From Microbacterium sp. C5A9 (GTDB lineage Bacteria > Actinomycetota > Actinomycetes > Actinomycetales > Microbacteriaceae): DNA of 64,000 nt. The stretch's first letter is position 1; every line of letters begins with the position of its first letter. The translations under genes were made by a program, and so were the position numbers. Shown here in pieces: positions 12,109 through 19,611 of this stretch. The stretch is taken from contig NZ_JABXGD010000002.1 of assembly GCF_022627955.1 (NCBI RefSeq), forward strand, positions 372,001 to 436,000, in the 5' to 3' direction. The notes under the pieces are model-generated. The model was not told where the DNA came from and did not search any database. It saw only the letters and a program-made list of their open reading frames with translations.

Positions 12109-12426
12109 ATGCCCAACATTGCACTGGAACTCGGTAAGCAGGCATCCACCTTCGGCGTGAAGAGCGCGTACGGCGAGCCGCAGGATGTCGATGGCGTGAG
12201 CATCACTCCTGTCGCGTTGACCTACTCGGGCTTCGGCGGCGGAAGCGGCGACGGCGCGGAAGGCGGCGGCGGAGGCGGCGTCTCGATTCCCGTCGGCGTC
12301 TACGTGCGGCGCGAGGAGGGGCTCCGATTCGAACCGAACATCATCACGCTGCTGGTCGTCGCTGTGCCGTTCGTCTGGGTCACCGGGCGAGCATTCTCCC
12401 GCATCATCCGTGCCCTCAAGAAGTGA
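12109..12426 (+). CDS. GerW/YtfJ-like small membrane-anchored protein
   Basis: 105 residues. The middle has the GerW-family pattern: an AYGEPQDVDGVSITPV strand, a glycine-rich loop (GFGGGSGDG then GGGGGG), then SIPVGVYVRREEG. A hydrophobic segment near the C-terminus (about 82-98) and a basic tail suggest membrane anchoring. GerW/YtfJ acts in spore germination in Bacillus, but relatives are widespread in non-sporulating actinobacteria, where the role is unknown; I do not infer sporulation. The ATG is supported by TAGCGT 7 nt upstream. Its 3' end overlaps the next gene by 17 bases. Confidence 0.7.
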   Translation: MPNIALELGKQASTFGVKSAYGEPQDVDGVSITPVALTYSGFGGGSGDGAEGGGGGGVSIPVGVYVRREEGLRFEPNIITLLVVAVPFVWVTGRAFSRIIRALKK

Positions 12427-12991
12427 CGATCCCGTCGCGGCAGCGCTCGAGCGTGCCGCGACGCTGATCGTCGCCGACATCCAGGCGCTGGCGGCGGCGA
12501 ACCCCGTCGTCCTCATCGATGGACGAAGCGGAGCAGGCAAGACGACTCTCGCGCGCATGCTCATCGAACGATGGCCGATCGTCGGTCGGGTGCAGCTCGT
12601 CGCTCTCGACTCGATCTACCCGGGCTGGGACGGACTCGACGACGGGGTCGACCGTGCGCTCACCGGGATCCTCCGCCCGCACGGGCGCGGGTACCTGGGG
12701 GAGTGGCGCCGTTGGGATTGGGATCGTGGCAGTGAAGCCGAGAGTCATGCGGTCGATCCAGCGCTCGGAGTTCTTCTCGAGGGCAGTGGGATACTGACTC
12801 CGGCGACGGCAGCGATCGCTGACATCCGCATCTGGCTGGAATCCGGCGAAAGCGGGAGAAAGGCGCGCGCGTTGACACGGGACGGCGAGACCTACAGGCC
12901 GCACTGGGATCGTTGGGCGGAACAGGAGCGCGCGCACATCGCCCGTGATGATCCGCGGTCGCTCGCGACCAGGATCATCGACATCCCGTGA
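12410..12991 (+). CDS. P-loop NTPase, uridine kinase-like
   Basis: 193-residue protein with a Walker A motif GRSGAGKT (38-45) close to the N-terminus and an aspartate-containing strand (VALDSIYPGW) in the position of the uridine kinase/AAA_18 lid region. A C-terminal LTRDGETYRPHWDRWAEQE segment resembles small nucleoside or sugar kinase-like proteins of actinobacteria. Substrate unknown. The GTG start lies inside the preceding gene; a later internal start would remove the Walker motif, so the early start is retained. Convergent with the DUF2017 gene, 4 bases away. Confidence 0.75.
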   Translation: MPSRSDDPVAAALERAATLIVADIQALAAANPVVLIDGRSGAGKTTLARMLIERWPIVGRVQLVALDSIYPGWDGLDDGVDRALTGILRPHGRGYLGEWRRWDWDRGSEAESHAVDPALGVLLEGSGILTPATAAIADIRIWLESGESGRKARALTRDGETYRPHWDRWAEQERAHIARDDPRSLATRIIDIP

Positions 12992-12995
12992 CGGC

Positions 12996-13487
12996 TCAGA
13001 GGAGCTCGTCCGCGGCCTCGATCGTCAGTTCGAGGCGGTAGCCGAGCCAGTCGTAGACGCCGAACCTCGCGTCATCCGGGTCGTGGTCGTCATCGCTCTC
13101 GATGCCGAGTCGCTCCGCGATCACCAGGCGGAGCGCCGTGAGCGTGCGCAGCCAGGCGTCCACGTCCGCCGGGGAGATCGTGAGGTCGTGTTCGGTGAAG
13201 GCCTCGGTCTGCGACATCGTGTCCATGTCTCCGCGGAGGTCCGCGAGAGCCGTACGGACGATCTCCGCGTCGAGAGCACGGCGATCGAGCAGATCATCGC
13301 GGGTGGCGCTCTGGAACGAGCGCGATGCGTCCTCGTCATCAGGATAGGGATCGGGCGACAGGCGGGCGATGGCGGGGTCGCTCACGTCGCGGTCTGTGCC
13401 GACGAGTTCGCGGAAGTCGTCGACCAGCTGAGCGAGCTGGGCGCCCTCGACTCTGGCCATGCGCACTCGGACGACCGCGTCGCTCAT
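12996..13487 (-). CDS. DUF2017 family protein in clpS operon
   Basis: 163-residue soluble acidic protein matching the actinobacterial DUF2017 family, which is almost always encoded next to clpS. The start MSDAVVRVRMARVEGAQ, the rich helical middle (DDLLDRRALDAEIVRTALADLRGDM) and the ending (YDWLGYRLELTIEAADELL) are typical. Function unknown. Its ATG overlaps the clpS stop in ATGA, so translation is coupled. The constant linkage suggests a role with the ClpS/ClpAP adaptor pathway, which is inference only. Confidence 0.8.
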   Translation of the reverse strand: MSDAVVRVRMARVEGAQLAQLVDDFRELVGTDRDVSDPAIARLSPDPYPDDEDASRSFQSATRDDLLDRRALDAEIVRTALADLRGDMDTMSQTEAFTEHDLTISPADVDAWLRTLTALRLVIAERLGIESDDDHDPDDARFGVYDWLGYRLELTIEAADELL

Positions 13488-13777
13488 TGCTCGGCCTTTC
13501 GCACCGTCGCCCAGAGTCCGTAGTCATGCATGGCCTGTGCGTGCACTTCCATGGTCTCGCGTGGCCCGGTCGCGACGACCGCCTGCCCTTCGTGGTGCAC
13601 GGCACGCATGAGCTGCGTCGCGCGCTCGATGGAGTAGCCGAAGTAGGTGCGGAACACGCGCACCACGTAGCTCATCAGATTCACGGGGTCGTTCCACACG
13701 ACGACCTCCCAGGGGACCATCGGAGCCGCGGCGAGGTCGACGATCTCCTCGATGTCGGGACTGGCGAGCGGCGTCAT
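13484..13777 (-). CDS. clpS: ATP-dependent Clp protease adaptor ClpS
   Basis: Delivers N-degron substrates to the Clp ATPase. About 97 residues; the core shows VVVWNDPVNLMSYVVRVF (the Asn-Asp pair that contacts N-degrons), a GYSIERATQLMRAVHHEGQAVV helix with the conserved His, and E...HAQAMHDYGL at the C-terminus. ATG at 13777 is chosen over GTG at 13783 because it overlaps the preceding stop as ATGA. Middle gene of a three-gene operon with ATGA overlaps at both ends. Confidence 0.95.
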   Translation of the reverse strand: MTPLASPDIEEIVDLAAAPMVPWEVVVWNDPVNLMSYVVRVFRTYFGYSIERATQLMRAVHHEGQAVVATGPRETMEVHAQAMHDYGLWATVRKAEQ

Positions 13778-14121
13778 GCCCACCCCAGCTCGTGCAGCTG
13801 CTCATCGTCGATGCCGTAGAAATGCGCGATCTCGTGAACCAGCGTCGTGTGGACCTCGTCGCGGAGCTCGCTCTCGCTGTCGCATGCCGCGAGGTGCGGC
13901 TCTCGGTAGACGACGATCCTGTCCGGCAGCTCGCCCGATCCGTACTGCATGCGTTCGGTCAGCGCCAACCCGTCGTACAGGCCGAGGAGATCGAGGCTCC
14001 CGTCCTCCGGGCGGTCTTCGACCACGAAGACGACGTTCTCGAGACCGTCGACCATCTCGTCGGGCAGGCGATCGAGCTCGTCGATGACGAGTTCCTCGAA
14101 GGGGGCAGAATCCATCTCCAT
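13774..14121 (-). CDS. Metallopeptidase family protein (minimal zincin)
   Basis: 115-residue minimal zincin-like protein with the zinc motif HEIAHFYGI near the C-terminus, preceded by the family hallmarks LLGLYDG and PDRIVVYREP. Such proteins are near-universal in actinobacteria and often adjoin clpS; substrate unknown. First gene of the operon with clpS and DUF2017. The ATG lies 7 nt after TAGGCT on the minus strand. Confidence 0.85.
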   Translation of the reverse strand: MEMDSAPFEELVIDELDRLPDEMVDGLENVVFVVEDRPEDGSLDLLGLYDGLALTERMQYGSGELPDRIVVYREPHLAACDSESELRDEVHTTLVHEIAHFYGIDDEQLHELGWA

Positions 14122-14128
14122 CGTCTCC

Positions 14129-14134
14129 AGCCTA
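14129..14134 (-). promoter_or_regulatory. -10 element TAGGCT of the metallopeptidase-clpS operon
   Basis: On the minus strand TAGGCT ends 7 nt before the ATG at 14121. Confidence 0.5.
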
Positions 14135-14157
14135 TTGCGGTGCGAAGGAGCGCGGCG

Positions 14158-14784
14158 TCAGTGCAAGAACACGAGCAGCCCCGCCACAGCGATGAACAGT
14201 GCGCCGAAGACGGTGTTCAGGATGCGCTGGCCCCGGGCAGATCGGGTGAAACGGCGGAACGGCCGTGCTGCTGCTGCGAAGAATCCCCACATGACGACCA
14301 CGTCGACCACCATGACCGTGACGATGAGAGTGAGGTACTGGGGGAGCGGGGGCTGGTCCAGACGGATGAATTGCGGGAGGAAGGCGAGGAAGAAGACGAT
14401 CGCCTTCGGATTCAGCAGGTTCACCCAGAACCCGCGTCGGATCATCGACCAGTGGCCCTCATGGGTGTCCACGAGATCAGCCTCCTCGACACCGGGGCTG
14501 GGCTTCGCAAGAATCAGCCTGATGCCGAGGAACACGAGGTACGCCGCCCCGGCGTACCTGATGCCGTTGAACAGCACCTCCGACCGCGACACGATCAGAC
14601 CGAGCCCTGCCGCCACGATCGCCACGTGGACGATCAGCGCGAGCTGCTGACCGATGATGCCCCAGATCGAGCGGCGCCAGCCCTGGCTGAGTGCGTTCGA
14701 CATCGTGTTGATGGCGCCGGCGCCCGGGGTGAAGCTGATAACCACGCAGGCGGTCAGGAGCGAGAACCAGACGGCGAGTGACAC
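14158..14784 (-). CDS. LysE/RhtB family amino acid exporter
   Basis: About 208 residues with six hydrophobic segments and the family signature near the N-terminus (SFTPGAGAINTMSNALSQGWRRSIWGIIGQQ), where the PGP-like turn reads PGAGA. Inner-membrane exporter of amino acids or amino-acid-like compounds; the cargo cannot be read from sequence. Two tandem GTG codons open the frame. The one at 14784 is preferred because TAGGAT then lies exactly 6 nt upstream. Monocistronic. Confidence 0.9.
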   Translation of the reverse strand: MSLAVWFSLLTACVVISFTPGAGAINTMSNALSQGWRRSIWGIIGQQLALIVHVAIVAAGLGLIVSRSEVLFNGIRYAGAAYLVFLGIRLILAKPSPGVEEADLVDTHEGHWSMIRRGFWVNLLNPKAIVFFLAFLPQFIRLDQPPLPQYLTLIVTVMVVDVVVMWGFFAAAARPFRRFTRSARGQRILNTVFGALFIAVAGLLVFLH

Positions 14785-14790
14785 CACGCA

Positions 14791-14796
14791 ATCCTA
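14791..14796 (-). promoter_or_regulatory. -10 element TAGGAT of the LysE exporter
   Basis: Minus-strand TAGGAT ends 6 nt before GTG 14784, which helps choose between two adjacent GTG codons. Confidence 0.45.
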
Positions 14797-14819
14797 GGGC
14801 TCTCGCTCCGACCTGGCGT

Positions 14820-16901
14820 TCACCTGGGCGCGGGGACGTCCGGCAGGCGCAGGTCCAGCCGTCGCAGCAGCTGCGCGTTCAGAGCCACGACGATCGTCGA
14901 CAGCGACATCAGGATGGCGCCGACGGACATGGGGAGCACGAACCCGATCGGCGCGAGGACGCCGGCGGCCAGCGGCACGGACAGGAGGTTGTACCCGGCA
15001 GCCCACCAGAGGTTCTGAGTCATCTTGCGGTACCCGGCGGCCGACAGATCGATGACCGAGAGGACCGCCCGCGGATCGTCCCCGGCGAGGATGACACCCG
15101 CCGAGGCGATCGCGACGTCTGTCCCGGCCCCGATCGCGAGGCCGACATCGGCCTGCGCGAGGGCCGGTGCGTCGTTGACTCCGTCGCCCACCATCGCGAC
15201 TCTCCGTCCCTCCGCCTGCAGGGTTCTCACCCGCGCAGCCTTGTCCTCGGGGCGGACGCCCGCGAACACCCGATCGATGCCGATCTGCGCGGCGACGTTC
15301 TGCGCGACGGCCTGCGCGTCGCCCGTGATCATCACGACGTCGATCCCGCGCGCCTGCAGCGTCGCGACGGCCGAGATCGATTCCTGGCGAATGTCGTCGG
15401 CGAGCCGCAGGGCGCCGACGACACGGCCGTCGACGAGCACATGGAGGATGATCGCGCCCTCCGCACGCCAGGTCGCAGCGATAGGAAGCTCGTCGGCCTC
15501 TGCCTCGGCGAGCAGGTGGGGTCCGCCGACCTGTACCAGGCGGCCGTCGACCCGGGCGCTCACCCCGACGGCCGGAGACGACCGGAAGTCGCCGGAGTTC
15601 CGCATCTCGAGTCCTCGTTCGCGAGCGGCGCCCACGATCGCTGTCGCGAGCGGGTGTTCGGAGTCCTGCTCGGCTGCTGCGGCAAGGGCGATGAGCTCGT
15701 CGGGAGTGAGAGGATCGACCGTCTCGGCAGCCGTGATCGCCGGGGCGCCCTTCGTGAGCGTCCCCGTCTTGTCGAAGAGGACCGTGTCGATCGAGCGCAT
15801 GGTCTCGAGAGCGAGCCGGTCCTTCACGAGGATGCCGGCGCGGGCCGCGCGCTCGGTCGTGATCGAGACCACCAGAGGGATCGCCAGTCCGAGCGCGTGC
15901 GGGCAGGCGATGACGAGGACGGTGATCGTGCGGATGACGGCTTCGTCCGGGAGCCCCACCACCGTCCACGCGACGGCGGTCACTGCTGCGGCCCCGAGCG
16001 CGAACCAGAAGAGCCACCCGGCCGCGCGATCCGCGAGCCGCTGCGCGCGAGACGACGACGCCTGGGCATCGGCGACGAGCCTCTGGATGCCGGCGAGCGC
16101 CGTCTCTGTGCCGACCGCTGTGATCTCGACGCGGAGACCGGAGTCGGTGGCCACGGTTCCTGCGACCACGGGGTCGCCGACGGATCTGGTCACTGCCCGG
16201 GATTCGCCGGTGATCATCGACTCGTCGACGTTCGCACCGCCCTGAATGATCCGCCCGTCGGCGGGAAGGCGTCCCCCCGGCCGGATGACGACGACATCAC
16301 CGACCCGGAGGTCTGCCGGCGCGACCCGCACCGTCTCACCCTCCTCCACGCGTTCGGCCTCATCCGGCAGCAGCGCGGCGAGAGAGTCGAGCGCCGAGTT
16401 CGTCTGGGCGAGCGAGCGCATCTCGAGCCAATGGCCCAGGAGCATGATCACGATCAGCAGCGCCAGCTCCCACCAGAACTCGAGCTCGTGGTGCAGGATG
16501 CCGAGACTCGCGCCCCACGAGGCGACGAAGGCGACCGTGATGGCGAGCCCGATCAGGAGCATCATCCCGGGTCTGCGCCCACGAAGCTCGCTCACCGCGC
16601 CGGAGAGGAACGGGGCGCCACCCCACACATACATCGCTGTGCCGAGGACCGGTGCGATCCAGCGGGCCCACCCCGGTACGTCATAGCCGAAGATCATCCC
16701 GAACATCGGCGATGCCGCGACCACCGGGAGAGCCACCGCGAGCATGATCCAGAACAGCCGACGGAACCGCGCAGTATGTCCGCTATGGCTCGCGTGCTCG
16801 GCATGAGCGGCATGAGCGGCATGCTCTGCGTGAGCAACGTCGGCGGCCGTGTGGCTGTGCGATGCGTGGTCGGTCGATGTCGAGCCGTGTGGGTGAGTCA
16901 T
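14820..16901 (-). CDS. copB: Heavy-metal P1B-type ATPase, CopB-like (CPH motif)
   Basis: 693-residue metal-exporting ATPase. The N-terminus has no CxxC heavy-metal domain but a histidine-rich tail (12 His within residues 1-42). TGES is at 231-234, the transmembrane metal motif is CPH (333-335) instead of CPC, the phosphorylated aspartate is D377 in DKTGTLT, and GDGVNDAP is near the C-terminus. A His-rich tail with CPH defines the CopB (P1B-3) subclass, which exports Cu2+ or Ag+/Cu+. A CsoR-type palindrome lies 36 bases upstream of the ATG. The ribosome site GAAGGGACC precedes the start. Single gene. Confidence 0.92.
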   Translation of the reverse strand: MTHPHGSTSTDHASHSHTAADVAHAEHAAHAAHAEHASHSGHTARFRRLFWIMLAVALPVVAASPMFGMIFGYDVPGWARWIAPVLGTAMYVWGGAPFLSGAVSELRGRRPGMMLLIGLAITVAFVASWGASLGILHHELEFWWELALLIVIMLLGHWLEMRSLAQTNSALDSLAALLPDEAERVEEGETVRVAPADLRVGDVVVIRPGGRLPADGRIIQGGANVDESMITGESRAVTRSVGDPVVAGTVATDSGLRVEITAVGTETALAGIQRLVADAQASSSRAQRLADRAAGWLFWFALGAAAVTAVAWTVVGLPDEAVIRTITVLVIACPHALGLAIPLVVSITTERAARAGILVKDRLALETMRSIDTVLFDKTGTLTKGAPAITAAETVDPLTPDELIALAAAAEQDSEHPLATAIVGAARERGLEMRNSGDFRSSPAVGVSARVDGRLVQVGGPHLLAEAEADELPIAATWRAEGAIILHVLVDGRVVGALRLADDIRQESISAVATLQARGIDVVMITGDAQAVAQNVAAQIGIDRVFAGVRPEDKAARVRTLQAEGRRVAMVGDGVNDAPALAQADVGLAIGAGTDVAIASAGVILAGDDPRAVLSVIDLSAAGYRKMTQNLWWAAGYNLLSVPLAAGVLAPIGFVLPMSVGAILMSLSTIVVALNAQLLRRLDLRLPDVPAPR

Positions 16902-16936
16902 GATCGGTCCCTTCGGTCAGTTACCGAGGACAACCG

Positions 16937-16955
16937 AATACCCCAGGGGGGTATT
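16937..16955 (-). promoter_or_regulatory. CsoR-like copper operator upstream of copB
   Basis: AATACCCC-A-GGGGGGTATT forms a near-perfect inverted repeat of the ATACCCC/GGGGTAT type bound by CsoR-family copper repressors. It lies between the P-type ATPase start and the tRNA-His terminator, where an operator should be. No csoR gene is in the window. Confidence 0.65.
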
Positions 16956-16978
16956 CCAACCAGGGGTCCGGAAATGCA

Positions 16979-17012
16979 GAAGAGGCCCGAGTCCTAGGAC
17001 TCGGGCCTCTTC
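16979..17012. terminator. 34-bp perfect palindrome, terminator of tRNA-His
   Basis: Two 16-nt arms around a central TA form a perfect palindrome directly after the tRNA-His gene (minus strand). It also insulates the copB promoter region. Symmetry makes it bidirectional. Confidence 0.8.
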
Positions 17013-17016
17013 GTGA

Positions 17017-17093
17017 TGGGGTGAGTAACGGGACTCGAACCCGCGACATCCGGCACCACAAGCCAGCGCTCTACCAGCTGAGCTATACCCACC
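17017..17093 (-). tRNA. tRNA-His (GTG anticodon)
   Basis: Reads on the minus strand as a full cloverleaf. Anticodon stem CTGGC/GCCGG surrounds loop TTGTGGT with anticodon GTG. The T arm is GCGGG-TTCGAGT-CCCGT and the acceptor stem has one G-U pair. The extra G(-1) required by HisRS is encoded (base 17093) and pairs with C73 (17020); a 3' CCA is also encoded (17019-17017). Lies downstream of orn. Confidence 0.95.
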
Positions 17094-17128
17094 ATGTGCC
17101 AACCGGAGTTGGCGACCAGATGAGTCTA

Positions 17129-17755
17129 TTACATGTTTGGAGTGAACTCTGACACGGTGCGCGACGCGATGTCGCGAGCGTCGTCGCTCGACGGGCCGGG
17201 CTCATCGACGAAGACCGCCTGACGGTAGTAACGAAGCTCTCTGATCGATTCGAGGATGTCTGCCAGAGCGCGGTGGCCGCCGTCTTTCGCAGGAGCCTGG
17301 AAGAACACGCGCGGGTACCAGCGGCGAGAGAGCTCCTTGATGCTCGAGACGTCGACATTGCGGTAGTGCAGCCAGTGATCGACATCGGGCATGTACTTCG
17401 CGAGGAACATCCGGTCCGTGCCGATGGTGTTGCCGGCAAGCGGTGCTTTGCGCTCGAGTGGCACGAAGCGCTTGATGTATGCGAGAGTCTGCGCCTGGGC
17501 ATCGTCGAGCGAGACGCCGTCGGGGATCTCGGTGATGAGTCCCGACGTCTCGTGCATCGCGGTCACGAAGTCGTTCATGTTCTCAAGGGCGGCGTCGCTC
17601 GGGCGGATCACGATCTGGAACCCGGGGTCGATCGGGCGCAACTCGAAATCGGTGATGACGACGGCGATCTCGACGAGCTCGTCCACAGAGAGATCGAGTC
17701 CCGTCATCTCGCAATCGATCCAGACGAGGCGATCGTTCTCTGACGCAGATACCAT
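17129..17755 (-). CDS. orn: Oligoribonuclease
   Basis: 3'-5' exonuclease that degrades 2-5-nt RNA and pGpG, the last step of RNA turnover. The 208-residue DEDDh nuclease has WIDCEMTGLDL (Exo I, Asp-Glu), the Exo II region around YMPDVDHWLHYRNVDVSS, and the Exo III GGHRALADI segment with the catalytic His and Asp. The C-terminal RYYRQAVF is typical. ATG at 17755 follows TAGTAT at 6-nt spacing. Same strand as tRNA-His downstream. Confidence 0.95.
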   Translation of the reverse strand: MVSASENDRLVWIDCEMTGLDLSVDELVEIAVVITDFELRPIDPGFQIVIRPSDAALENMNDFVTAMHETSGLITEIPDGVSLDDAQAQTLAYIKRFVPLERKAPLAGNTIGTDRMFLAKYMPDVDHWLHYRNVDVSSIKELSRRWYPRVFFQAPAKDGGHRALADILESIRELRYYRQAVFVDEPGPSSDDARDIASRTVSEFTPNM

Positions 17756-17761
17756 GCGGCC

Positions 17762-17767
17762 ATACTA
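17762..17767 (-). promoter_or_regulatory. -10 element TAGTAT of orn
   Basis: Minus-strand TAGTAT ends 6 nt before the orn ATG. Confidence 0.5.
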
Positions 17768-17776
17768 TCGACGGCA

Positions 17777-17804
17777 CTGACATCGGTCGCCGGAGCGGTA
17801 CGGT
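17777..17804 (+). promoter_or_regulatory. Promoter of tRNA-Arg
   Basis: A CTGACA -35 (17777-17782) and a TACGGT -10 (17799-17804) are 16 bp apart, 9 nt before the tRNA-Arg 5' end. Confidence 0.5.
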
Positions 17805-17813
17805 AGTAGGGCC

Positions 17814-17886
17814 GCCTCCGTAGCTCAGGGGATAGAGCAGGAGCCTTCTAATCTCTTGGTCGCAGGTTCGAATCCTGCCGGGGGCA
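17814..17886 (+). tRNA. tRNA-Arg (TCT anticodon)
   Basis: Cloverleaf with acceptor GCCTCCG/CGGGGGC (one U-G pair), D arm GCTC...GAGC, anticodon loop CTTCTAA (anticodon TCT, reading AGA/AGG) and T arm GCAGG-TTCGAAT-CCTGC. The anticodon stem is weak: a G-U pair at 27-43 and a C-U mismatch at 31-39. No CCA is encoded. AGA is a rare codon in such GC-rich genomes. Confidence 0.92.
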
Positions 17887-17908
17887 CCGTGATTCCGTAC
17901 CGAGCGGC

Positions 17909-18178
17909 TCAGCCGTTCCGCAGAGCCGCGACGGCGTCGTCCGCTCGCCAGAAGTCGCCGACGAGCCGGAAACCGCCCGTGCCGAGATGCAGGCGCTCGG
18001 CGCGATAGCGGATCCCGAGCGGATCGCTGAGGATGCGCAGGTGCCCCAGCACTCGTCCGGAAGCATCCTGGACCCGCCAGAGGTGAGCGGCGGCACGAAC
18101 CAGGTGCTCTCGTGACGAGCTGAGCGTCGGCGTGGCGTAGGGGACCTCAGGGTGGGATCTGATCAGGGTGTCGGACAT
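17909..18178 (-). CDS. Small hypothetical protein
   Basis: 89 residues, no recognised family, no signal peptide or membrane segment. It has a compact central pattern (WRVQDASGRVLGHLRI ... GTGGFRLVGDFWRADDAVAALRNG) that looks like a small folded beta-rich domain. The ATG has a good ribosome site (AGAGGAGA). Codon use is like its neighbours. It lies 22 bases past tRNA-Arg on the opposite strand and is divergent from ssb. The gap from here to ssb (18179-18383, 205 bp) shows no other gene. Confidence 0.65.
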   Translation of the reverse strand: MSDTLIRSHPEVPYATPTLSSSREHLVRAAAHLWRVQDASGRVLGHLRILSDPLGIRYRAERLHLGTGGFRLVGDFWRADDAVAALRNG

Positions 18179-18383
18179 CGGTATCTCCTCTCTGACTCGA
18201 ACGTACGGCCGACCACCGACATTCGACTCGCCGCTCGCATCAGGCGTTCCATGACTCGGCCTGCACCGTTCGCCGCTCTCTGCATTCGCTCACAATCGGC
18301 GGTGCGACGACGCCCGCGCCGGCCCGGAACGGACCACTGTGGATGAACCCGGACGATGGCGCCGGCCCACAGAGGAGAGAACC

Positions 18384-18932
18384 ATGCAGGACACGATCAC
18401 GATCGTCGGCAACGTCGCCACAGACCCGACGCAGGGGCGCACGGCGAACGGCACACCCGTCACGAACTTCCGGCTCGCGAGCACGCACCGACGGTTCGAC
18501 GATGCGACCCAGACCTGGGTCGATGTCTCCACGAACTGGTACTCGGTCGCGGCGTTCCGGCAGCTCGCAGAGAACGCGAAGGCATCGTTGCGGTCCGGTG
18601 ACAGTGTCATCGTGACGGGGAGGATGAAGATCCGCTCCTGGGAGAACAACGGCAAGCAGGGAACCAGCGTCGACATCGACGCCGATGCGATCGGTCACGA
18701 TCTTCGGTGGGGCACTGCCGCCTATCGACGGAACCCGCGCAGCGCGAGCGGCGATCAGGTGCGCGATCAGACCGTGTCGGGGCGCGAAGGGCCGGAAGGG
18801 CGCGCGATGGGTGCGGTCGACGACGGCACCCGCACCGGGCCCGACGGTGAGGTCGACACCGCGTGGGCCGCCACCGACCGCGGGGCGCCGGATTTCGACG
18901 ACCAGTTCGCCGCGGCGACCGCGTCGCGCTGA
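18384..18932 (+). CDS. ssb: Single-stranded DNA-binding protein paralogue
   Basis: 182-residue protein with an N-terminal OB fold: MQDTITIVGNVATDP, GTPVTNFRLAS, WYSVAAFRQLAENA, GDSVIVTGRMKIRSWE. Binds single-stranded DNA in replication, repair or transformation. It is not beside rpsF/rpsR, where the main ssb usually lies, and the C-terminus (DFDDQFAAATASR) lacks the standard acidic tip ending in Pro-Phe that recruits partner proteins. It is therefore more likely a secondary SSB. ATG at 18384 is chosen for the AGAGGAGAG ribosome site. Confidence 0.88.
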   Translation: MQDTITIVGNVATDPTQGRTANGTPVTNFRLASTHRRFDDATQTWVDVSTNWYSVAAFRQLAENAKASLRSGDSVIVTGRMKIRSWENNGKQGTSVDIDADAIGHDLRWGTAAYRRNPRSASGDQVRDQTVSGREGPEGRAMGAVDDGTRTGPDGEVDTAWAATDRGAPDFDDQFAAATASR

Positions 18933-18990
18933 GAGGCATCACAGGACGCGCCTGTCCCGCGCGAGAGCTCGGGTGGGGGAGCCCGGCCCG

Positions 18991-18996
18991 TAGACT
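18991..18996 (+). promoter_or_regulatory. -10 element TAGACT of the lipoprotein gene
   Basis: TAGACT ends 6 nt before the GTG at 19003. Confidence 0.55.
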
Positions 18997-19002
18997 CGAG
19001 CC

Positions 19003-19503
19003 GTGTTTCGACGATCGGACTCCTCCGTCTCTCGCCTGATGATCGCGGCCGTCGCCGCGGCGACGATCGCCGTGGGGCTCTCGGCATGCTCTCCGACGGA
19101 GCCGACCGAACCGGCACCGACGGCAGCGGATCCGTCTGCCACTCCGTCGGCACCCTCGCAGACGGGGCCCGCGTACGTCGCCGACGGCAGTGCGGCCGAC
19201 AACCTGCCACTCTTCAGCACCGTGACGGCGCAGGTGTGGTCGTCGGAGTCTCGAAGCTCGGGGCGCGCGTACATCGACGCGCTCACCAGCGCGGGCTTCG
19301 ACCGCGCCGCGATGCAGGTCACCCAAGACACGACGACGGTGGGCAACCCCGCCGAGAGCCTGCAGTTCTCCGTGCGATGGGGCGAGACCGAGTGTCTCGT
19401 CGGTCAGGTGGGTCCGTCGACCGGAGAGCCCGTGACGACGGTGCTTCCGCAGCTCGCGGAAGGGCGATGCCTCGTCGGAGCGACGCGCGCGATCGACTGG
19501 TGA
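19003..19503 (+). CDS. Secreted lipoprotein of unknown function
   Basis: 166 residues. A basic N-terminus, a hydrophobic core and the lipobox LSAC (lipidated Cys at 31) show export and lipid anchoring, followed by a Pro/Thr-rich linker. The remaining domain (ADNLPLFSTVTAQVW ... GRAYIDALTSAGFDRAAMQVT ... SVRWGETECLVGQVG) belongs to a small family in Microbacteriaceae, which I believe is catalogued as DUF6993. No catalytic motif. Two cysteines in the mature domain (ECLV, RCLV) could form a disulfide. GTG start 6 nt after TAGACT. Confidence 0.75.
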   Translation: MFRRSDSSVSRLMIAAVAAATIAVGLSACSPTEPTEPAPTAADPSATPSAPSQTGPAYVADGSAADNLPLFSTVTAQVWSSESRSSGRAYIDALTSAGFDRAAMQVTQDTTTVGNPAESLQFSVRWGETECLVGQVGPSTGEPVTTVLPQLAEGRCLVGATRAIDW

Positions 19504-19565
19504 GACGCGCCGCCGCCGAGGTCGAGCCTGCATGGGTGCACAGCGGCGCCCGCGTGAGAGGCCGG

Positions 19566-19571
19566 TAGGCT
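19566..19571 (+). promoter_or_regulatory. -10 element TAGGCT of ettA
   Basis: TAGGCT lies 40 bp before the ettA GTG, giving a short leader that holds the AAGGAG ribosome site at about 19598-19603. Confidence 0.4.
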
Positions 19572-19611
19572 GGAGTGTCGATCCTCGACGCCAACAGAAG
19601 GAGCTTTTTCG

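Noticed and set aside
12109..12426. GerW-like gene as evidence for sporulation
   Set aside because: Relatives are common in non-spore-forming actinobacteria and no other spore gene is in the window.
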